DNA from: Caulobacteraceae bacterium
GTDB taxonomy: Bacteria; Pseudomonadota; Alphaproteobacteria; Caulobacterales; Caulobacteraceae
DNA: 64,000 nt
NCBI GenBank assembly: GCA_947475875.1
Contig: CANJME010000008.1
Location: 56,712 to 120,711, forward strand
Direction of reading: 5' to 3'
Shown: in pieces, positions 29,217 to 39,261 of the stretch
Numbering within the stretch: the stretch's first letter is position 1
Layout of the letters: every line of letters starts with the position of its first letter
Notes under the pieces: model-generated
What the model was told of the DNA's origin: nothing
The model's input: the letters and a program-made list of their open reading frames with translations, nothing else
The model's database searches: none
Position numbers and translations under genes: made by a program

Positions 29217-30527
29217 TCAGACCGGCCAGGTCTCCGGGCTCATGGCCAGCACCTCGCCGGCGAAATAGAGGCCGCCGCAGATCAGGATGTGCGGGGCCTC
29301 GCCCGGCCGCGCCAGCGCCCGCTCCATGGCGTCGGTGACGTGATCGGTTTCCTCGGCTTGCAACCCCGCCATACGCGCGGCCGCGGCGATGGTCATGGCG
29401 TCCATGGCGTTTTCGGCCTCGAAGGTGGTGGCGTAGACGCAATCCGGCAGGCCCTTGAACGGGGCCAGGAAACCGGCCGGATCCTTGCGATTCAGCATGG
29501 CGACGATCAGCACGAGGGGGCGCGGGTCGCGCTCGATCAAAGCCTCGCAGGCGTCGGCCAGAGCACGGCCGGCGTGCGGGTTGTGGCCACCGTCGAGATA
29601 GAGACGCGCGCCGCGTTTCTGCGCCGCTTCGAACAAGGGACCCACCGTCAACCGCTGGAAACGCGCCGGCCATTGGGCGCTGGCGATGCCGTTAGGGTCC
29701 ATCGTCGGCGCTTTCAGGGCCCGCGCGGCGGCGACCGCGAGGCCGGCGTTGGCGATCTGGTGCTCGCCGTAGAGCGACGGCAAGGGCAGGTCGAGCAGTT
29801 CGTCCGGCAGCTGCACCACCAGCCGCCCGCGCTCGGCCCAGGCGTCGAAGTCGCGGCCCATGAGCATCAGCGGCGCGCCGGCCGCTTCGGCTTCATCCTC
29901 GATGGCCTCCAGCGCCTCGTCCCACTGGCGGGCGGAAACGCAAGGAACGCCCGGCCGCATGATGCCGGCCTTTTCCCAGGCGATGCGCTTCAAGTCCGGG
30001 CCCAGCATGTCCATGTGGTCGTAGTCGACCGGCGCGATGACGGTTACGGCGGGGTGGTCGAAGACATTGGTCGCGTCATAACGGCCGCCCAGGCCCACCT
30101 CGACGATGGCGACGTCGGCGGGTGTCTCGGCGAAGGCGAGGAAGGCCATGGCGGTGGTCAGTTCGAAGAAGCTGATCGGTTCGCCCGCGTTGGCGGTCTC
30201 GACGCGCTCCATCAGGGCGATGAGGGCTTCGTCGCTGATCAGTTCGCCCGCGACGCGGATGCGTTCGGCGAAGCGCACCAGGTGGGGCGAGGTGAGGACA
30301 TGGGCCTTGAGGCCGGCCGCCTCGGTCATTGCCCTGAGGTACGCGCAGACCGAGCCCTTGCCGTTGGTGCCAGCGACATGGATCACCGGCGGCAGCTTGT
30401 CCTGCGGCCGGCCAAGCGACTCCAGCAGGCGCAGCACCCGCCCCGTGGTCAGATCGATGAGGTCCGGATGGCGGGCGCGCAAGCGCGCCACCGCCTCGTC
30501 CGAGGCCCGGATGGCGTCGTAGGTCAT
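29217..30527 (-). CDS. folC: Bifunctional dihydrofolate/folylpolyglutamate synthase
   Basis: This adds glutamate to dihydropteroate and then to tetrahydrofolates. The Mur ligase-type protein has 436 residues. The ATP-binding loop is GTNGKGS (53-59), and later motifs include GLGGRYDATN and YLDGGHNPHA. It follows accD across a palindromic repeat, in the common order trpFBA-accD-folC. Confidence 0.96.
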   Translation of the reverse strand: MTYDAIRASDEAVARLRARHPDLIDLTTGRVLRLLESLGRPQDKLPPVIHVAGTNGKGSVCAYLRAMTEAAGLKAHVLTSPHLVRFAERIRVAGELISDEALIALMERVETANAGEPISFFELTTAMAFLAFAETPADVAIVEVGLGGRYDATNVFDHPAVTVIAPVDYDHMDMLGPDLKRIAWEKAGIMRPGVPCVSARQWDEALEAIEDEAEAAGAPLMLMGRDFDAWAERGRLVVQLPDELLDLPLPSLYGEHQIANAGLAVAAARALKAPTMDPNGIASAQWPARFQRLTVGPLFEAAQKRGARLYLDGGHNPHAGRALADACEALIERDPRPLVLIVAMLNRKDPAGFLAPFKGLPDCVYATTFEAENAMDAMTIAAAARMAGLQAEETDHVTDAMERALARPGEAPHILICGGLYFAGEVLAMSPETWPV

Positions 30528-30539
30528 TACAATCTCATA

Positions 30540-30672
30540 CCGTCATCCTCGGGTTGGCTGAAAGCCAATCCCGAGGACCCAGCAGCACGAATGGTGAAGC
30601 TGCGGGTGCGGACATCGAGGGCGGGGATGCTGGGTCCTCGGGATTCGACTTCGTCGAACCCGAGGATGACGG
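30540..30672. repeat. Palindromic intergenic repeat, family A, copy 4
   Basis: Left arm ACCGTCATCCTCGGGTTGGC and right arm GAACCCGAGGATGACGG, with inner arms ending GGACCCAGCA and starting TGCTGGGTCC. It lies between accD and folC on the same transcript direction. Smaller hairpins interrupt both arms. Confidence 0.8.
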
Positions 30673-30678
30673 AGATTT

Positions 30679-31599
30679 TTAGGCCGCGACCTGGCGTCCC
30701 CGTCCAGCCATCAACGCCCCGAGAATGCGGCCCAGCACGGCGGGCAGGTCCTTGCGGGTGACGACCCGGTCGACCATGCCGCGCTCGACCAAAAATTCGG
30801 CGGTCTGGAAGCCTTCGGGCAGGGTTTCGCGGATGGTCTGCTCGATCACCCGGCGGCCCGAGAAGCCGAGCGTGGCCGCCGGCTCGGCGATGTGGATATC
30901 GCCCAGCATGGCGTAGGAGGCGAGCACGCCGCCCGTGGTCGGGTCGGTGAGCACGACCACATAGGGCAGGCCCACGGCCTTCAGCTTCTGGATGGCGATG
31001 GTGGTGCGCGCCATCTGCATGAGCGACAGCGTGCCTTCCTGCATGCGTGCGCCGCCCGAGGCGGTGAACACCACCAGGGGGGCCGAACGGCTGATGGCCT
31101 CGTCGGCGGCTTTCAGGAAAGCCTCGCCGGCGGCGACGCCCAGCGAGCCGCCCATGAAGGCGAAGTCCTGGACCAGCACCACGGCGGGAACCCCGCCAAC
31201 CTTGCCATAGGCGATGGCCATGGCGTCTTTTTCACCGGTCGCCTTGCGGGCGGCGGCGAGGCGGTCCTTGTAGGATTTCTGGTCGGTGAAGTGGAGCGGA
31301 TCGTCCAGCGAGGAGGGACTTTCGATCTCTTCGTGCACGCCTTCATCGAAGGTGTAGGCAAAGCGCAGGTCCGGGCCGATGCGCATCGGATGGCCGGCGG
31401 GCGTGACCCAGAGGTTGGCCTCCAGGTCCGGGCGATAGATCATCTCGCCGGTGGCCGGGCACTTTTCCCAGAGGTTTTCAGGGGCGTCGCGCTTGGTGAT
31501 TTTGCGCACGCCGGGGGCGATGCGCGAGAGCCAGCCACGCTTGCGTTCAGCCGGCTGATGGGGCCCGTGGCCCGGTGTTCTGGATTCCGCCATACTCAT
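30679..31599 (-). CDS. accD: Acetyl-CoA carboxylase carboxyltransferase subunit beta
   Basis: With AccA this forms the carboxyltransferase that makes malonyl-CoA for fatty acid synthesis. The 306-residue protein has the crotonase-like core with [12 protein letters not shown] and GGVLASYAM. The N-terminal zinc ribbon of the family normally has four Cys. Here only Cys47 remains ([10 protein letters not shown] ... [12 protein letters not shown]), with Thr50, Thr66 and Gly69 at the other three positions. The start overlaps the trpA stop in an ATGA. Confidence 0.95.
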   Translation of the reverse strand: MSMAESRTPGHGPHQPAERKRGWLSRIAPGVRKITKRDAPENLWEKCPATGEMIYRPDLEANLWVTPAGHPMRIGPDLRFAYTFDEGVHEEIESPSSLDDPLHFTDQKSYKDRLAAARKATGEKDAMAIAYGKVGGVPAVVLVQDFAFMGGSLGVAAGEAFLKAADEAISRSAPLVVFTASGGARMQEGTLSLMQMARTTIAIQKLKAVGLPYVVVLTDPTTGGVLASYAMLGDIHIAEPAATLGFSGRRVIEQTIRETLPEGFQTAEFLVERGMVDRVVTRKDLPAVLGRILGALMAGRGRQVAA

Positions 31600-32429
31600 G
31601 CCGACAAAGGCCCGTCCGCCCTGACGAAGTGCGCAGCCTTGCTCAGTGAAGCTACGGTTTCCAGCACTTTCGACACTGGATCACGCGACTGTGCGATGGC
31701 TGCCGCAATCTCTTCGACCAGGGCAGATCCGACCACCACGCCGTCGGCGACCCTGGCCACGCTTGCTGCTCGTTCCGGGGTTCTCACCCCAAATCCTACC
31801 ACCACGGGCAATCCAGAGGCCTTTCTGATGCGGGCGACAGCGGGGGCGACTTCCCCGGCGTCCGCTTCCTTTACGCCGGTCACCCCGGCTACAGAAACAT
31901 AGTAAACGAATCCCGAAGTGCGGCGGATGACCGCTGGCAGGCGAGCATCGTCGGTGGTCGGGGCGGCCAGGCGAATCAGGCTGATGCCCTCGGCCTCGAG
32001 CGCGTCGGCGACAGGGTCGGCCTCTTCCGGCGGACAGTCGACGATGATGATGCCGTCCACGCCTGCAGCGCCCGCGTCGAGCGCGAAGGTCTCGAACCCG
32101 CGGTTGAGGATGGGATTGAGATAGCCCATCAGCACGATCGGGGTTTCCCGGTCCATGGTTCTGAAACGGGCCACCAGATCGAGTGTTCCGGAAAGCGTCA
32201 TGCCGCCCTTGAGCGCCCGCTGGGCGGCGAACTGGATCGCCGGGCCGTCGGCCATGGGGTCGGAGAAGGGAAAACCGAGCTCGATGATGTCGGCGCCGGC
32301 AGCCGGCAGGCCCTTGAGGATTTCCAGGGTGGTGTCGAAATCCGGATCGCCGGCCATGATGTAGGCCACGAAGGCCGACCGGCCCTGCGCCTTCAGGTTG
32401 GCGAAGCGGGTCGCAATGCGGGAAGCCAT
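31596..32429 (-). CDS. trpA: Tryptophan synthase alpha subunit
   Basis: This cleaves indole-3-glycerol phosphate to indole, which is channelled to TrpB. It has 277 residues from the ATG at 32429, which overlaps the trpB stop by one base (TGATG). The TIM barrel shows [14 protein letters not shown] (catalytic Glu and the loop Asp) and [10 protein letters not shown]; the phosphate site is [10 protein letters not shown]. It is followed by accD with a 4-base overlap. Confidence 0.97.
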   Translation of the reverse strand: MASRIATRFANLKAQGRSAFVAYIMAGDPDFDTTLEILKGLPAAGADIIELGFPFSDPMADGPAIQFAAQRALKGGMTLSGTLDLVARFRTMDRETPIVLMGYLNPILNRGFETFALDAGAAGVDGIIIVDCPPEEADPVADALEAEGISLIRLAAPTTDDARLPAVIRRTSGFVYYVSVAGVTGVKEADAGEVAPAVARIRKASGLPVVVGFGVRTPERAASVARVADGVVVGSALVEEIAAAIAQSRDPVSKVLETVASLSKAAHFVRADGPLSA

Positions 32430-33649
32430 CAGATCTTGCGGCCCAGGTGTTCGGCGACCGAGAAGATGTCCTTGTCGCCACGGCCCGAGAGCAGGAGGAC
32501 GACGATGCCGTCCTTGCCGACGTCTTTGGCGATGTCCGGCAGGCGGGCCATGGCGTGGGCGGTTTCCAGAGCGGGAATAATGCCCTCCAGTTCGGCGCAC
32601 AGCTGGAAGGCGGCGAGCGCCTCGTCGTCGGTGGCCGAGAGGTACTGCGCCCGGCCGGTATCGTGCAGGAAGGAATGCTCGGGGCCGACGCCGGGATAAT
32701 CGAGGCCCGCCGAGATCGAATGGGCGTCCTTGATCTGACCCTCGGCGTCCTGGAGCAAATAGGTCTTGTTGCCGTGCAAGACGCCCGGCCTCCCCCCGGT
32801 GAGGGACGCGGCATGCAAGCCCGACACCAGTCCGTGACCCGCCGCCTCGACGCCAATCAGACGCACGCTCTCGTCTTCCAGGAAGGGATGGAACATGCCG
32901 ATGGCGTTGGAGCCGCCGCCGATGCAGGCCACCGTGGCGTCCGGCAACCGGCCTTCCATCTCGAGGATCTGCTGTCTGGTCTCGATGCCGATCACCGACT
33001 GGAAGTCGCGCACCATCACCGGATAGGGATGCGGGCCGGCCGCCGTACCGATCAGATAGTAGGTGTCATGGACGTTGGTCACCCAGTCGCGCAGGGCCTC
33101 GTTCATGGCGTCCTTCAGGGTCGCCGTGCCCGAAGTGACCGGGATCACTTCCGTGCCCAGCAGGTTCATCCGGAACACATTGGGCTTTTGCCGCTCGACG
33201 TCGGTGGCGCCCATATAGACGTGGCCGGGAAGGCCAAAGCGGGCGCAGACGGTGGCGGTGGCCACGCCATGCTGGCCGGCGCCGGTTTCAGCGATGATCC
33301 GGGTCTTGCCCATCCGGCGGGCGAGCAGGATCTGGCCCAGGGCATTATTGATCTTGTGCGAGCCGGTGTGGTTCAGCTCTTCCCGCTTGAAGTAGATTTT
33401 CGCCCCGCCCAGGTGCGCGGTCAGCCGTTCGGCGAAATAGAGCGGGCTCGGCCGGCCGGCATAGTGGACCTGCAGGTTTTTGAGCTCTGCCTGAAACGCC
33501 GGGTCGGCCTTGGCGGCCGCATAGGCTTTGCCCAACTCGAGCACGAGCGGCATCAGGGTCTCGGCGACATAGCGTCCGCCGAAATCGCCGAAGCGGCCGG
33601 TCTCGTCGGGCCAGGCCGAATAGTCGTTGGGCGTAAGAGGCTTGTTCAA
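32429..33649 (-). CDS. trpB: Tryptophan synthase beta subunit
   Basis: This PLP enzyme joins indole and serine to make tryptophan. It has 406 residues; the PLP Lys lies in [13 protein letters not shown], and [10 protein letters not shown] binds the cofactor phosphate. It starts one base after the trpF stop, and the three trp genes form a tight trpFBA operon without an attenuator between them. trpE, G, D and C are not in the window. Confidence 0.98.
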   Translation of the reverse strand: MNKPLTPNDYSAWPDETGRFGDFGGRYVAETLMPLVLELGKAYAAAKADPAFQAELKNLQVHYAGRPSPLYFAERLTAHLGGAKIYFKREELNHTGSHKINNALGQILLARRMGKTRIIAETGAGQHGVATATVCARFGLPGHVYMGATDVERQKPNVFRMNLLGTEVIPVTSGTATLKDAMNEALRDWVTNVHDTYYLIGTAAGPHPYPVMVRDFQSVIGIETRQQILEMEGRLPDATVACIGGGSNAIGMFHPFLEDESVRLIGVEAAGHGLVSGLHAASLTGGRPGVLHGNKTYLLQDAEGQIKDAHSISAGLDYPGVGPEHSFLHDTGRAQYLSATDDEALAAFQLCAELEGIIPALETAHAMARLPDIAKDVGKDGIVVLLLSGRGDKDIFSVAEHLGRKI

Positions 33650-33650
33650 T

Positions 33651-34292
33651 TCAAATCCGGCGCACGGCGCCCAGAAAGGCTGTTATCAAGGCCGGGTCCT
33701 TTATCCCGGGTCCCCTTTCCACGCCAGAGGAAACGTCGACCAGCGGCGCGCCCGATTGCGCGACCGCTTCGGCCACGTTCCACGGATCAAGTCCGCCGGC
33801 CAGGAAATGCGGGCGGGGAAACGAGCGGCCCTTGAGCAGGGTCCAGTCGAACTTCGCGCCCACGCCGCCGGGCCGGTCGGAATTCTGCGGCGGTTTGCCC
33901 TCGAACATCATGTGCTCGACAAAGGGCTCATAGCCCCACGCCGCGGCGAAATCGTCGGGGCCTGAGATCGGCAAGTTCTTGATGATGCCCGCGCCGGTTC
34001 GGGTTCGGATTTCGACGGTGCGCTGCGGGGTTTCCGATCCATGCAGTTGAATGAGGTCGGGTTTCAGCTCCGACACGATGCGACCCAGCACCTCGTCGTC
34101 GGGATCGACCGTTACCGCGACAATCCTGATGTCGCGGCCCCGGGCGGGCGCAGCCAGGCGCGCGGCCACATCCGGCGTGACGTTGCGCGGGCTTTTGGCA
34201 AAGAACATGAAGCCCAGGAACTGCGCCCCGCCCTCAATGGCGGCCGAAACCGCCTCCGGCGTCGACAGTCCGCAAATCTTGGCGCCGGTCAT
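33651..34292 (-). CDS. trpF: Phosphoribosylanthranilate isomerase
   Basis: This performs the Amadori rearrangement in tryptophan synthesis. It is a TIM barrel of 213 residues; the catalytic Cys is in KICGLSTPE near the N-terminus and the Asp in QLHGSETPQ ... FDWTLL, with [11 protein letters not shown] binding phosphate. It is the first gene of the trpFBA-accD run and lies 33 bases downstream of mscL on the same strand. Confidence 0.96.
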   Translation of the reverse strand: MTGAKICGLSTPEAVSAAIEGGAQFLGFMFFAKSPRNVTPDVAARLAAPARGRDIRIVAVTVDPDDEVLGRIVSELKPDLIQLHGSETPQRTVEIRTRTGAGIIKNLPISGPDDFAAAWGYEPFVEHMMFEGKPPQNSDRPGGVGAKFDWTLLKGRSFPRPHFLAGGLDPWNVAEAVAQSGAPLVDVSSGVERGPGIKDPALITAFLGAVRRI

Positions 34293-34325
34293 GGCGCGCT
34301 AGATAGAGGTTGGAAGGTCGAAGCG

Positions 34326-34739
34326 CTACTTCTTGCTCTTCAGCGCATCCCGTATTTCCGTCAGCAGCGCCTCGGTGGTGGTGGGCGCGGCCGGCGCGGC
34401 GGGGGCTTCGGCTTCCTTGCGGCGCAGGGTGTTGATCCCCTTGACGATCAGGAAGATCACGAAGGCGACGATCAGGAACTGGATCAGGGTGTTGATGAAG
34501 GCGCCGTACTGGATGGCGACTTCCGGCATCGTCTTGGTGTCTTCGCCGGCCGCCTTCAGCACCAGTTTCAGTTCGGAAAAATCGATACCGCCCAGCAGCA
34601 GACCGATCGGCGGCATAACCACTTCATCGACCAGGCTGGTGACGATCTTGCCGAACGCGCCGCCGATAATCACGCCGACGGCGAGGTCGACGACGTTGCC
34701 GCGTGAAATGAATTCCTTAAATTCGCTGACCATGCCCAT
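34326..34739 (-). CDS. mscL: Large-conductance mechanosensitive channel MscL
   Basis: This inner-membrane channel releases solutes on hypo-osmotic shock. The 137-residue protein has the amphipathic N-terminus [20 protein letters not shown] leading into TM1, a periplasmic loop, TM2 (about 80-100) and a cytoplasmic helix after an Ala/Pro linker. It sits between ihfB and trpF, with no functional link implied. Confidence 0.96.
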   Translation of the reverse strand: MGMVSEFKEFISRGNVVDLAVGVIIGGAFGKIVTSLVDEVVMPPIGLLLGGIDFSELKLVLKAAGEDTKTMPEVAIQYGAFINTLIQFLIVAFVIFLIVKGINTLRRKEAEAPAAPAAPTTTEALLTEIRDALKSKK

Positions 34740-34789
34740 GGCGGTTCTCCCCGTTAGGCGGTCAAGCTAGGGCCGCGAGGCGCCTGCGG

Positions 34790-35071
34790 TCAATCGGCGT
34801 TAAGGCGCTCGCGAAGTTCCTTGCCACTCTTGAAGAACGGCACGTGTTTGGCCTTGACCGGCACCGGATCGCCCGTGCGCGGGTTGCGGCCGGCCCTCGA
34901 GGGGCGCGAGCGCACGGAAAAAGCGCCGAAACCGCGAAGTTCGACCCGGCCGCCGCGCGCCAGGGCCTCGGTCATTCGCCCGAAGACCACGCCAACGACC
35001 CGTTCGATGTCGCGCTGGGTCAGGTGGGGGTTCTCGGCCGCCAGCTTCGCAATCAGCTCTGACTTGATCAT
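34790..35071 (-). CDS. ihfB: Integration host factor subunit beta
   Basis: This DNA-bending protein pairs with IHF-alpha in promoter architecture and recombination. It has 93 residues from the ATG at 35071 ([14 protein letters not shown]). Family residues are [19 protein letters not shown] and the DNA-minor-groove arm [12 protein letters not shown]. It lies downstream of rpsA, the standard bacterial order, separated by a clear terminator. Confidence 0.96.
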   Translation of the reverse strand: MIKSELIAKLAAENPHLTQRDIERVVGVVFGRMTEALARGGRVELRGFGAFSVRSRPSRAGRNPRTGDPVPVKAKHVPFFKSGKELRERLNAD

Positions 35072-35187
35072 ATGCGGCCCCCGCCCCCTCTCTTGCCGCG
35101 CGAACATGCGGCAAGCGGCTTTGCGTTTCAAGGGGTTAGTCGAAGAGAAACGCCGGCGCGCGGCCAATATGCCACGCTTCGCCCAAG

Positions 35188-35218
35188 AAAAAGGCGGCAG
35201 GGAATGACCCCTGCCGCC
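35188..35218 (-). terminator. Rho-independent terminator of rpsA
   Basis: On the minus strand GGCGGCAGGG pairs perfectly with CCCTGCCGCC around a 6-base loop and is followed by TTTTT. It starts 27 bases beyond the rpsA stop. Any transcription into ihfB must be by readthrough or from its own promoter. Confidence 0.9.
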
Positions 35219-35244
35219 AAATTCCGGTCTTCAATGTCGGCTGA

Positions 35245-36957
35245 CTACTTTTTCTTTTCCTTCTCGGCCAGGGCGGCGCCCAGGATATCGCCAAGCGAGG
35301 CACCCGAGTCCGACGAGCCAAATTTTTCGATGGCTTCCTTGTCGTCGGCCATTTCCAGCGCCTTGATCGAGACCGACACCTTGCGGGCGGCCTTGTCGAC
35401 GGCGGTGATCATGGCGTCGATGCGATCGCCGACGGCGAAACGCTCGGGACGCTGCTCCTGACGGTCGCGCGACAGGTCCGACTTGCGGATGAAGGCGCTC
35501 ATCTGCGCGCCCTCTTCACCGAACTTCACCTCAATGCCGCCCGAGGTGATCTCGGCGACAGTGACGGTGATCCGCTGGTTCTTGCGGAAGGTGTCGGAGC
35601 TGTCCATCGGATCGCCTGACAGTTGCTTGATACCCAGCGAGATGCGCTCTTTTTCGATGTCGACGTCGAGGATCTTCACATCGACCATGTCGCCCTTCTT
35701 GTAGCGGGTGATGGCTTCCTCGCCCGCCACGGTCCAGTCGAGGTCGGACATGTGAACCATGCCGTCGATGTCGCCCTCCAGGCCCAGGAAGAGGCCGAAC
35801 TCGGTGGCGTTCTTGACTTCGCCCTGGATGGTTGAGCCCACCGGGTGAGCGGCGACAAAGGCGTTCCAGGGATTGTCCTGGGCCTGCTTGAGGCCGAGGC
35901 TGACGCGGCGCTTGGAGGCGTCGACGTCCAGAACCACGACTTCGACTTCCTGCGACGTCGAGACGATCTTGCCCGGATGGACGTTCTTCTTGGTCCAGGA
36001 CATTTCCGAGACGTGCACCAGGCCCTCAACGCCGGCTTCCAGCTCAACAAAGGCGCCGTAGTCGGTGATGTTGGTGATACGGCCGGTGAACTTGCCGCCG
36101 ACCGGGTACTTGGCTTCGACGCCGTCCCAGGGATCGGACTGCAGCTGCTTCATGCCGAGGCTGATGCGCTGGGTGTCCGGGTTGATCTTGATGATCTGGA
36201 CTTTCACGGTATCGCCAACGGCGAGCACCTGGCTGGGGTGCGAAACACGCTTCCAGCTCATGTCGGTGACGTGCAACAGGCCATCGATGCCGCCCAGGTC
36301 CACGAAGGCCCCGTAGTCGGTGATGTTCTTGACCACGCCTTCGCGCACTTCGCCCTCGGCCAGCTGGCTGACCAGTTCGGTGCGCTGTTCGGCGCGGGCT
36401 TCTTCCAGGATGGCCCGGCGCGAGACGACGATATTGCCGCGCGGACGGTCCATTTTCAGAATGGCGAAGGGCTGTTCCTTGCCCATCAGGGGGCCGACGT
36501 CGCGCACGGGGCGGATGTCGACCTGGCTGCCCGGCAGGAAGGCCGAAGCGCCGCCGAGATCGACGGTAAAGCCGCCTTTGACGCGGCCGACGATGGCGCC
36601 CATGACCTGCTCGCCGCGGGCGAACACTTCTTCCAGGCGGGTCCAGGCTTCCTCGCGGCGGGCCTTCTCGCGGGAGATGACCGCTTCGCCCAGCGCATTT
36701 TCGACGCGCTCAAGGAAGACTTCCACTTCGTCGCCGACCTTGACGGTGGCCTTGCCGGCTTCGTCGGTGCCGAATTCGCGGGCGAGAATGCGCCCTTCGG
36801 TCTTCAGACCCACGTCGATGACGGCGAAGTCTTTTTCGATCGCCACGACCTTGCCCTTGACGACGGTGCCTTCGTGGAAGTCGTTGCCGCCCATGCTTTC
36901 GGTCAGCAGCGCTTCGAAGTCGTCGCGCGTCGGGTTCATGCTCATATCGTCAGCCAT
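35245..36957 (-). CDS. rpsA: 30S ribosomal protein bS1
   Basis: This mRNA-binding protein of the small ribosomal subunit is needed for initiation on most messages. The 570-residue protein has six S1 repeats; the third to sixth are the most alike (for example ITDYGAFVDLGGIDGLLHVTD). The C-terminal end is acidic and Lys-rich (LAEKEKKK). It is downstream of cmk and ends in a strong terminator. Confidence 0.98.
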   Translation of the reverse strand: MADDMSMNPTRDDFEALLTESMGGNDFHEGTVVKGKVVAIEKDFAVIDVGLKTEGRILAREFGTDEAGKATVKVGDEVEVFLERVENALGEAVISREKARREEAWTRLEEVFARGEQVMGAIVGRVKGGFTVDLGGASAFLPGSQVDIRPVRDVGPLMGKEQPFAILKMDRPRGNIVVSRRAILEEARAEQRTELVSQLAEGEVREGVVKNITDYGAFVDLGGIDGLLHVTDMSWKRVSHPSQVLAVGDTVKVQIIKINPDTQRISLGMKQLQSDPWDGVEAKYPVGGKFTGRITNITDYGAFVELEAGVEGLVHVSEMSWTKKNVHPGKIVSTSQEVEVVVLDVDASKRRVSLGLKQAQDNPWNAFVAAHPVGSTIQGEVKNATEFGLFLGLEGDIDGMVHMSDLDWTVAGEEAITRYKKGDMVDVKILDVDIEKERISLGIKQLSGDPMDSSDTFRKNQRITVTVAEITSGGIEVKFGEEGAQMSAFIRKSDLSRDRQEQRPERFAVGDRIDAMITAVDKAARKVSVSIKALEMADDKEAIEKFGSSDSGASLGDILGAALAEKEKKK

Positions 36958-37068
36958 AGTTCTTGTTCATTCCGGTTGTCGGCAGGCGTGCGGAATGCGC
37001 GCCCGGCCTTGGGTTGAAAAGGGGAGTATCGTCGCGACGCCTTCCCGCCGAAGCTTTGCGCGTTTGGA

Positions 37069-37695
37069 TTAGCGACCTTGCGGTGCGCTTCGCGCCAGCT
37101 CGACGAGACGCAGGGCCTCGCGGAAGGCGTGGTCTATAGTCATTTCGCTGGTGTCGAGCAAGGCGGCGTCTTTGGCGCGGACCAACGGGGCGGCCGAGCG
37201 ATGAGAATCGCGATTATCGCGGGCCACGATATCGGCGAACACCGCCTCCTTCGTCACTCGTTCGCCTTGGTTCAACAATTGCAGCCAACGGCGCTCCGCA
37301 CGCACCCCGGTGCTGGCCGTAACGAACAGCTTGGCTTGTGCGCCCGGCGCGATCACCGTGCCAATATCGCGACCGTCGAGCACCGCGCCAGCCGGGTTGG
37401 CGGCGAACCGGCGCTGGAAATCCAGCAAAGCATCGCGAACCTCGGGAGAGGCTGCCACTTGGCTGGCGAGTTCTCCAGCCTGGCGGGTGCGGTAGGCGGG
37501 ATTGTCGAGTGAGGCAGGGTCGAGTCTCGCCGCCAATTTCGCCGCCTCGGATAGATTCCCAGCGCTCGCCACGCCCACCGCCCGATAGAGCAGGCCGGTG
37601 TCGAGGTACGGAAAACCGTAGTGACGCGCCAGCACCGAGGCCACGGTGCCCTTGCCAGACGCGGCCGGCCCGTCGACTGCAATGATGAAGTTCAA
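37069..37695 (-). CDS. cmk: Cytidylate kinase
   Basis: This phosphorylates CMP and dCMP. It has 208 residues. The start must be near the P-loop: the reading begins at TTG 37695 (then NFIIAVDGPAASGKGT), behind AGGGGCGGG as ribosome binding site, and no ATG or GTG fits as well. Later motifs are LDGRDIGTVI and RDNRDSHR. The cmk-rpsA order is highly conserved. It is divergent from gshA across 138 bp. Confidence 0.95.
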   Translation of the reverse strand: MNFIIAVDGPAASGKGTVASVLARHYGFPYLDTGLLYRAVGVASAGNLSEAAKLAARLDPASLDNPAYRTRQAGELASQVAASPEVRDALLDFQRRFAANPAGAVLDGRDIGTVIAPGAQAKLFVTASTGVRAERRWLQLLNQGERVTKEAVFADIVARDNRDSHRSAAPLVRAKDAALLDTSEMTIDHAFREALRLVELARSAPQGR

Positions 37696-37833
37696 GCGTC
37701 CCGCCCCTGATGAATCTGGCCGGCCCACCTTGCAGCGCGCGAGGCGGCTCGCCAAGTTGCCAATTGCCGGAACGGCGGCAAAGGGCCTAATGGCGTTCTT
37801 CAGGCTCGTGAAACCAGGATCAGGAGGGGGAGG

Positions 37834-39189
37834 ATGGCCGACTGCAACGCCGATACGCGCCTCACCCAGCGCGACCTGGTCCATGAATTCGAAAAGGGCT
37901 GCAAGCCCGAGAGCCAGTTCACTATCGGCGCCGAGCACGAGAAATTCGCCTTCCGCCGACCGGGACTTGCCGCCATTCCCTACGACGGGCCGGACGGCAT
38001 CGAGGCCCTGCTGGGCGGCTTGACCCGTTTCGGCTGGCTGCCGGTCGAAGAGGGCGGCAAGGTTATCGCTCTGGTGCGCGACGGGGCGGCCGTTTCCCTG
38101 GAGCCGGCCGGCCAGTTCGAGCTTTCCGGCGCCACCCTGCCTGACATCCACGCCTCGGACGCCGAAACCCGCCGTCACATCGACGAAGTCAAAACCATCG
38201 GCGGCGAGCTTGGCATCGGGTTTTCGGGCCTCGGCTTCACCCCCACCTGGCGGCGCGAAGACGTCCACGTCATGCCCAAGGGCCGCTATGCGATCATGCG
38301 GCGCTATATGCCGCTGAAGGGCAAGCTCGGCCTCGACATGATGCTGCGAACCTGCACCATCCAGTCCAACCTCGATTTCTCGTCCGAGGCCGACATGGTA
38401 ATGAAGTTCCGCACCAGCCTGGCCCTGCAGCCCGTCGCCACAGCGATGATGGCCAATTCGCCGTTTGTTGAAGGCAGGCCCACGGGCCTGCTCTCTAGCC
38501 GGGCCAATGTCTGGACCGACACCGATCCCGACCGCACCGGAATGCTGGATTTCGTCTTCGAAGACGGCTTCGGCTTCGAGCGCTACGCGCTCTATGCGCT
38601 GGGTGTGCCGATGTATTTCGTCAAGCGCGACGGCCAATACATCGATGTCGCCGGCCGCTCGTTCCGCGATTTCATCGAGGGCGCCCTGCCCGAACTGCCC
38701 AACGACTGCGCCGGCAAGAAGGACTGGTCGGACCACTGCACAACGATTTTCCCCGAGGTGCGGCTCAAGCAATTCCTCGAAATGCGCGGCGCCGATTCCG
38801 GTCCGGTCTCGCGGATCAGCGGCCTGCAGGCCTTGTGGGCGGGCATTTTCTACGACCAGGCCGCTCTGGCCGCCGCCTGGGACCTTTGCAAGCACTGGAG
38901 CGTCGAGGAACACAACGCCCTTCGGGGCGCCGCCGCGCGGCAGGGACTCAAGGCCACCGTCGCCGGCCGCTCCCTGCAGGATGTGGCCAAGGACATGGTG
39001 GCCATCGCCGCCTCGGGCCTCAAAACCCGCGCCCGGCTGAACGCCGCGGCCGAGGACGAGCGGGGGTATCTCACAGAACTGGCCGAGATCGCCGATAGCG
39101 GCGTCACCCCGGCCGAGCGCCTGCTGGAACTCTACAACGGCCCCTGGGCCGGCGACGCCTCACAAGCCTTCGAGGTCGCCGCCTACTAA
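37834..39189 (+). CDS. gshA: Glutamate-cysteine ligase, plant/proteobacterial type 2
   Basis: This makes gamma-glutamylcysteine, the first step of glutathione synthesis. The 451-residue protein shows TIGAEHEKFAF with the metal-binding Glu residues, the SLEPAGQFELSGA segment and RTCTIQSNLDF. It belongs to the class found in alphaproteobacteria and plants, not the E. coli class. The start at 37834 follows a GGAGGGGGAGG ribosome binding site. It stands beside, but not in an operon with, the peptide transporter. Confidence 0.96.
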   Translation: MADCNADTRLTQRDLVHEFEKGCKPESQFTIGAEHEKFAFRRPGLAAIPYDGPDGIEALLGGLTRFGWLPVEEGGKVIALVRDGAAVSLEPAGQFELSGATLPDIHASDAETRRHIDEVKTIGGELGIGFSGLGFTPTWRREDVHVMPKGRYAIMRRYMPLKGKLGLDMMLRTCTIQSNLDFSSEADMVMKFRTSLALQPVATAMMANSPFVEGRPTGLLSSRANVWTDTDPDRTGMLDFVFEDGFGFERYALYALGVPMYFVKRDGQYIDVAGRSFRDFIEGALPELPNDCAGKKDWSDHCTTIFPEVRLKQFLEMRGADSGPVSRISGLQALWAGIFYDQAALAAAWDLCKHWSVEEHNALRGAAARQGLKATVAGRSLQDVAKDMVAIAASGLKTRARLNAAAEDERGYLTELAEIADSGVTPAERLLELYNGPWAGDASQAFEVAAY

Positions 39190-39261
39190 CCCAACGCCTT
39201 GTGAAAGCCCCGTCTCCGTGATGAGGTGCGCGCCGGGACAAGTCGCGAGGGGACAAGGCGC

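Noticed and set aside
37696..38913. Upstream extension of the cmk frame over gshA
   Set aside because: Cmk similarity begins at the TTG at 37695; the rest is antisense to gshA.
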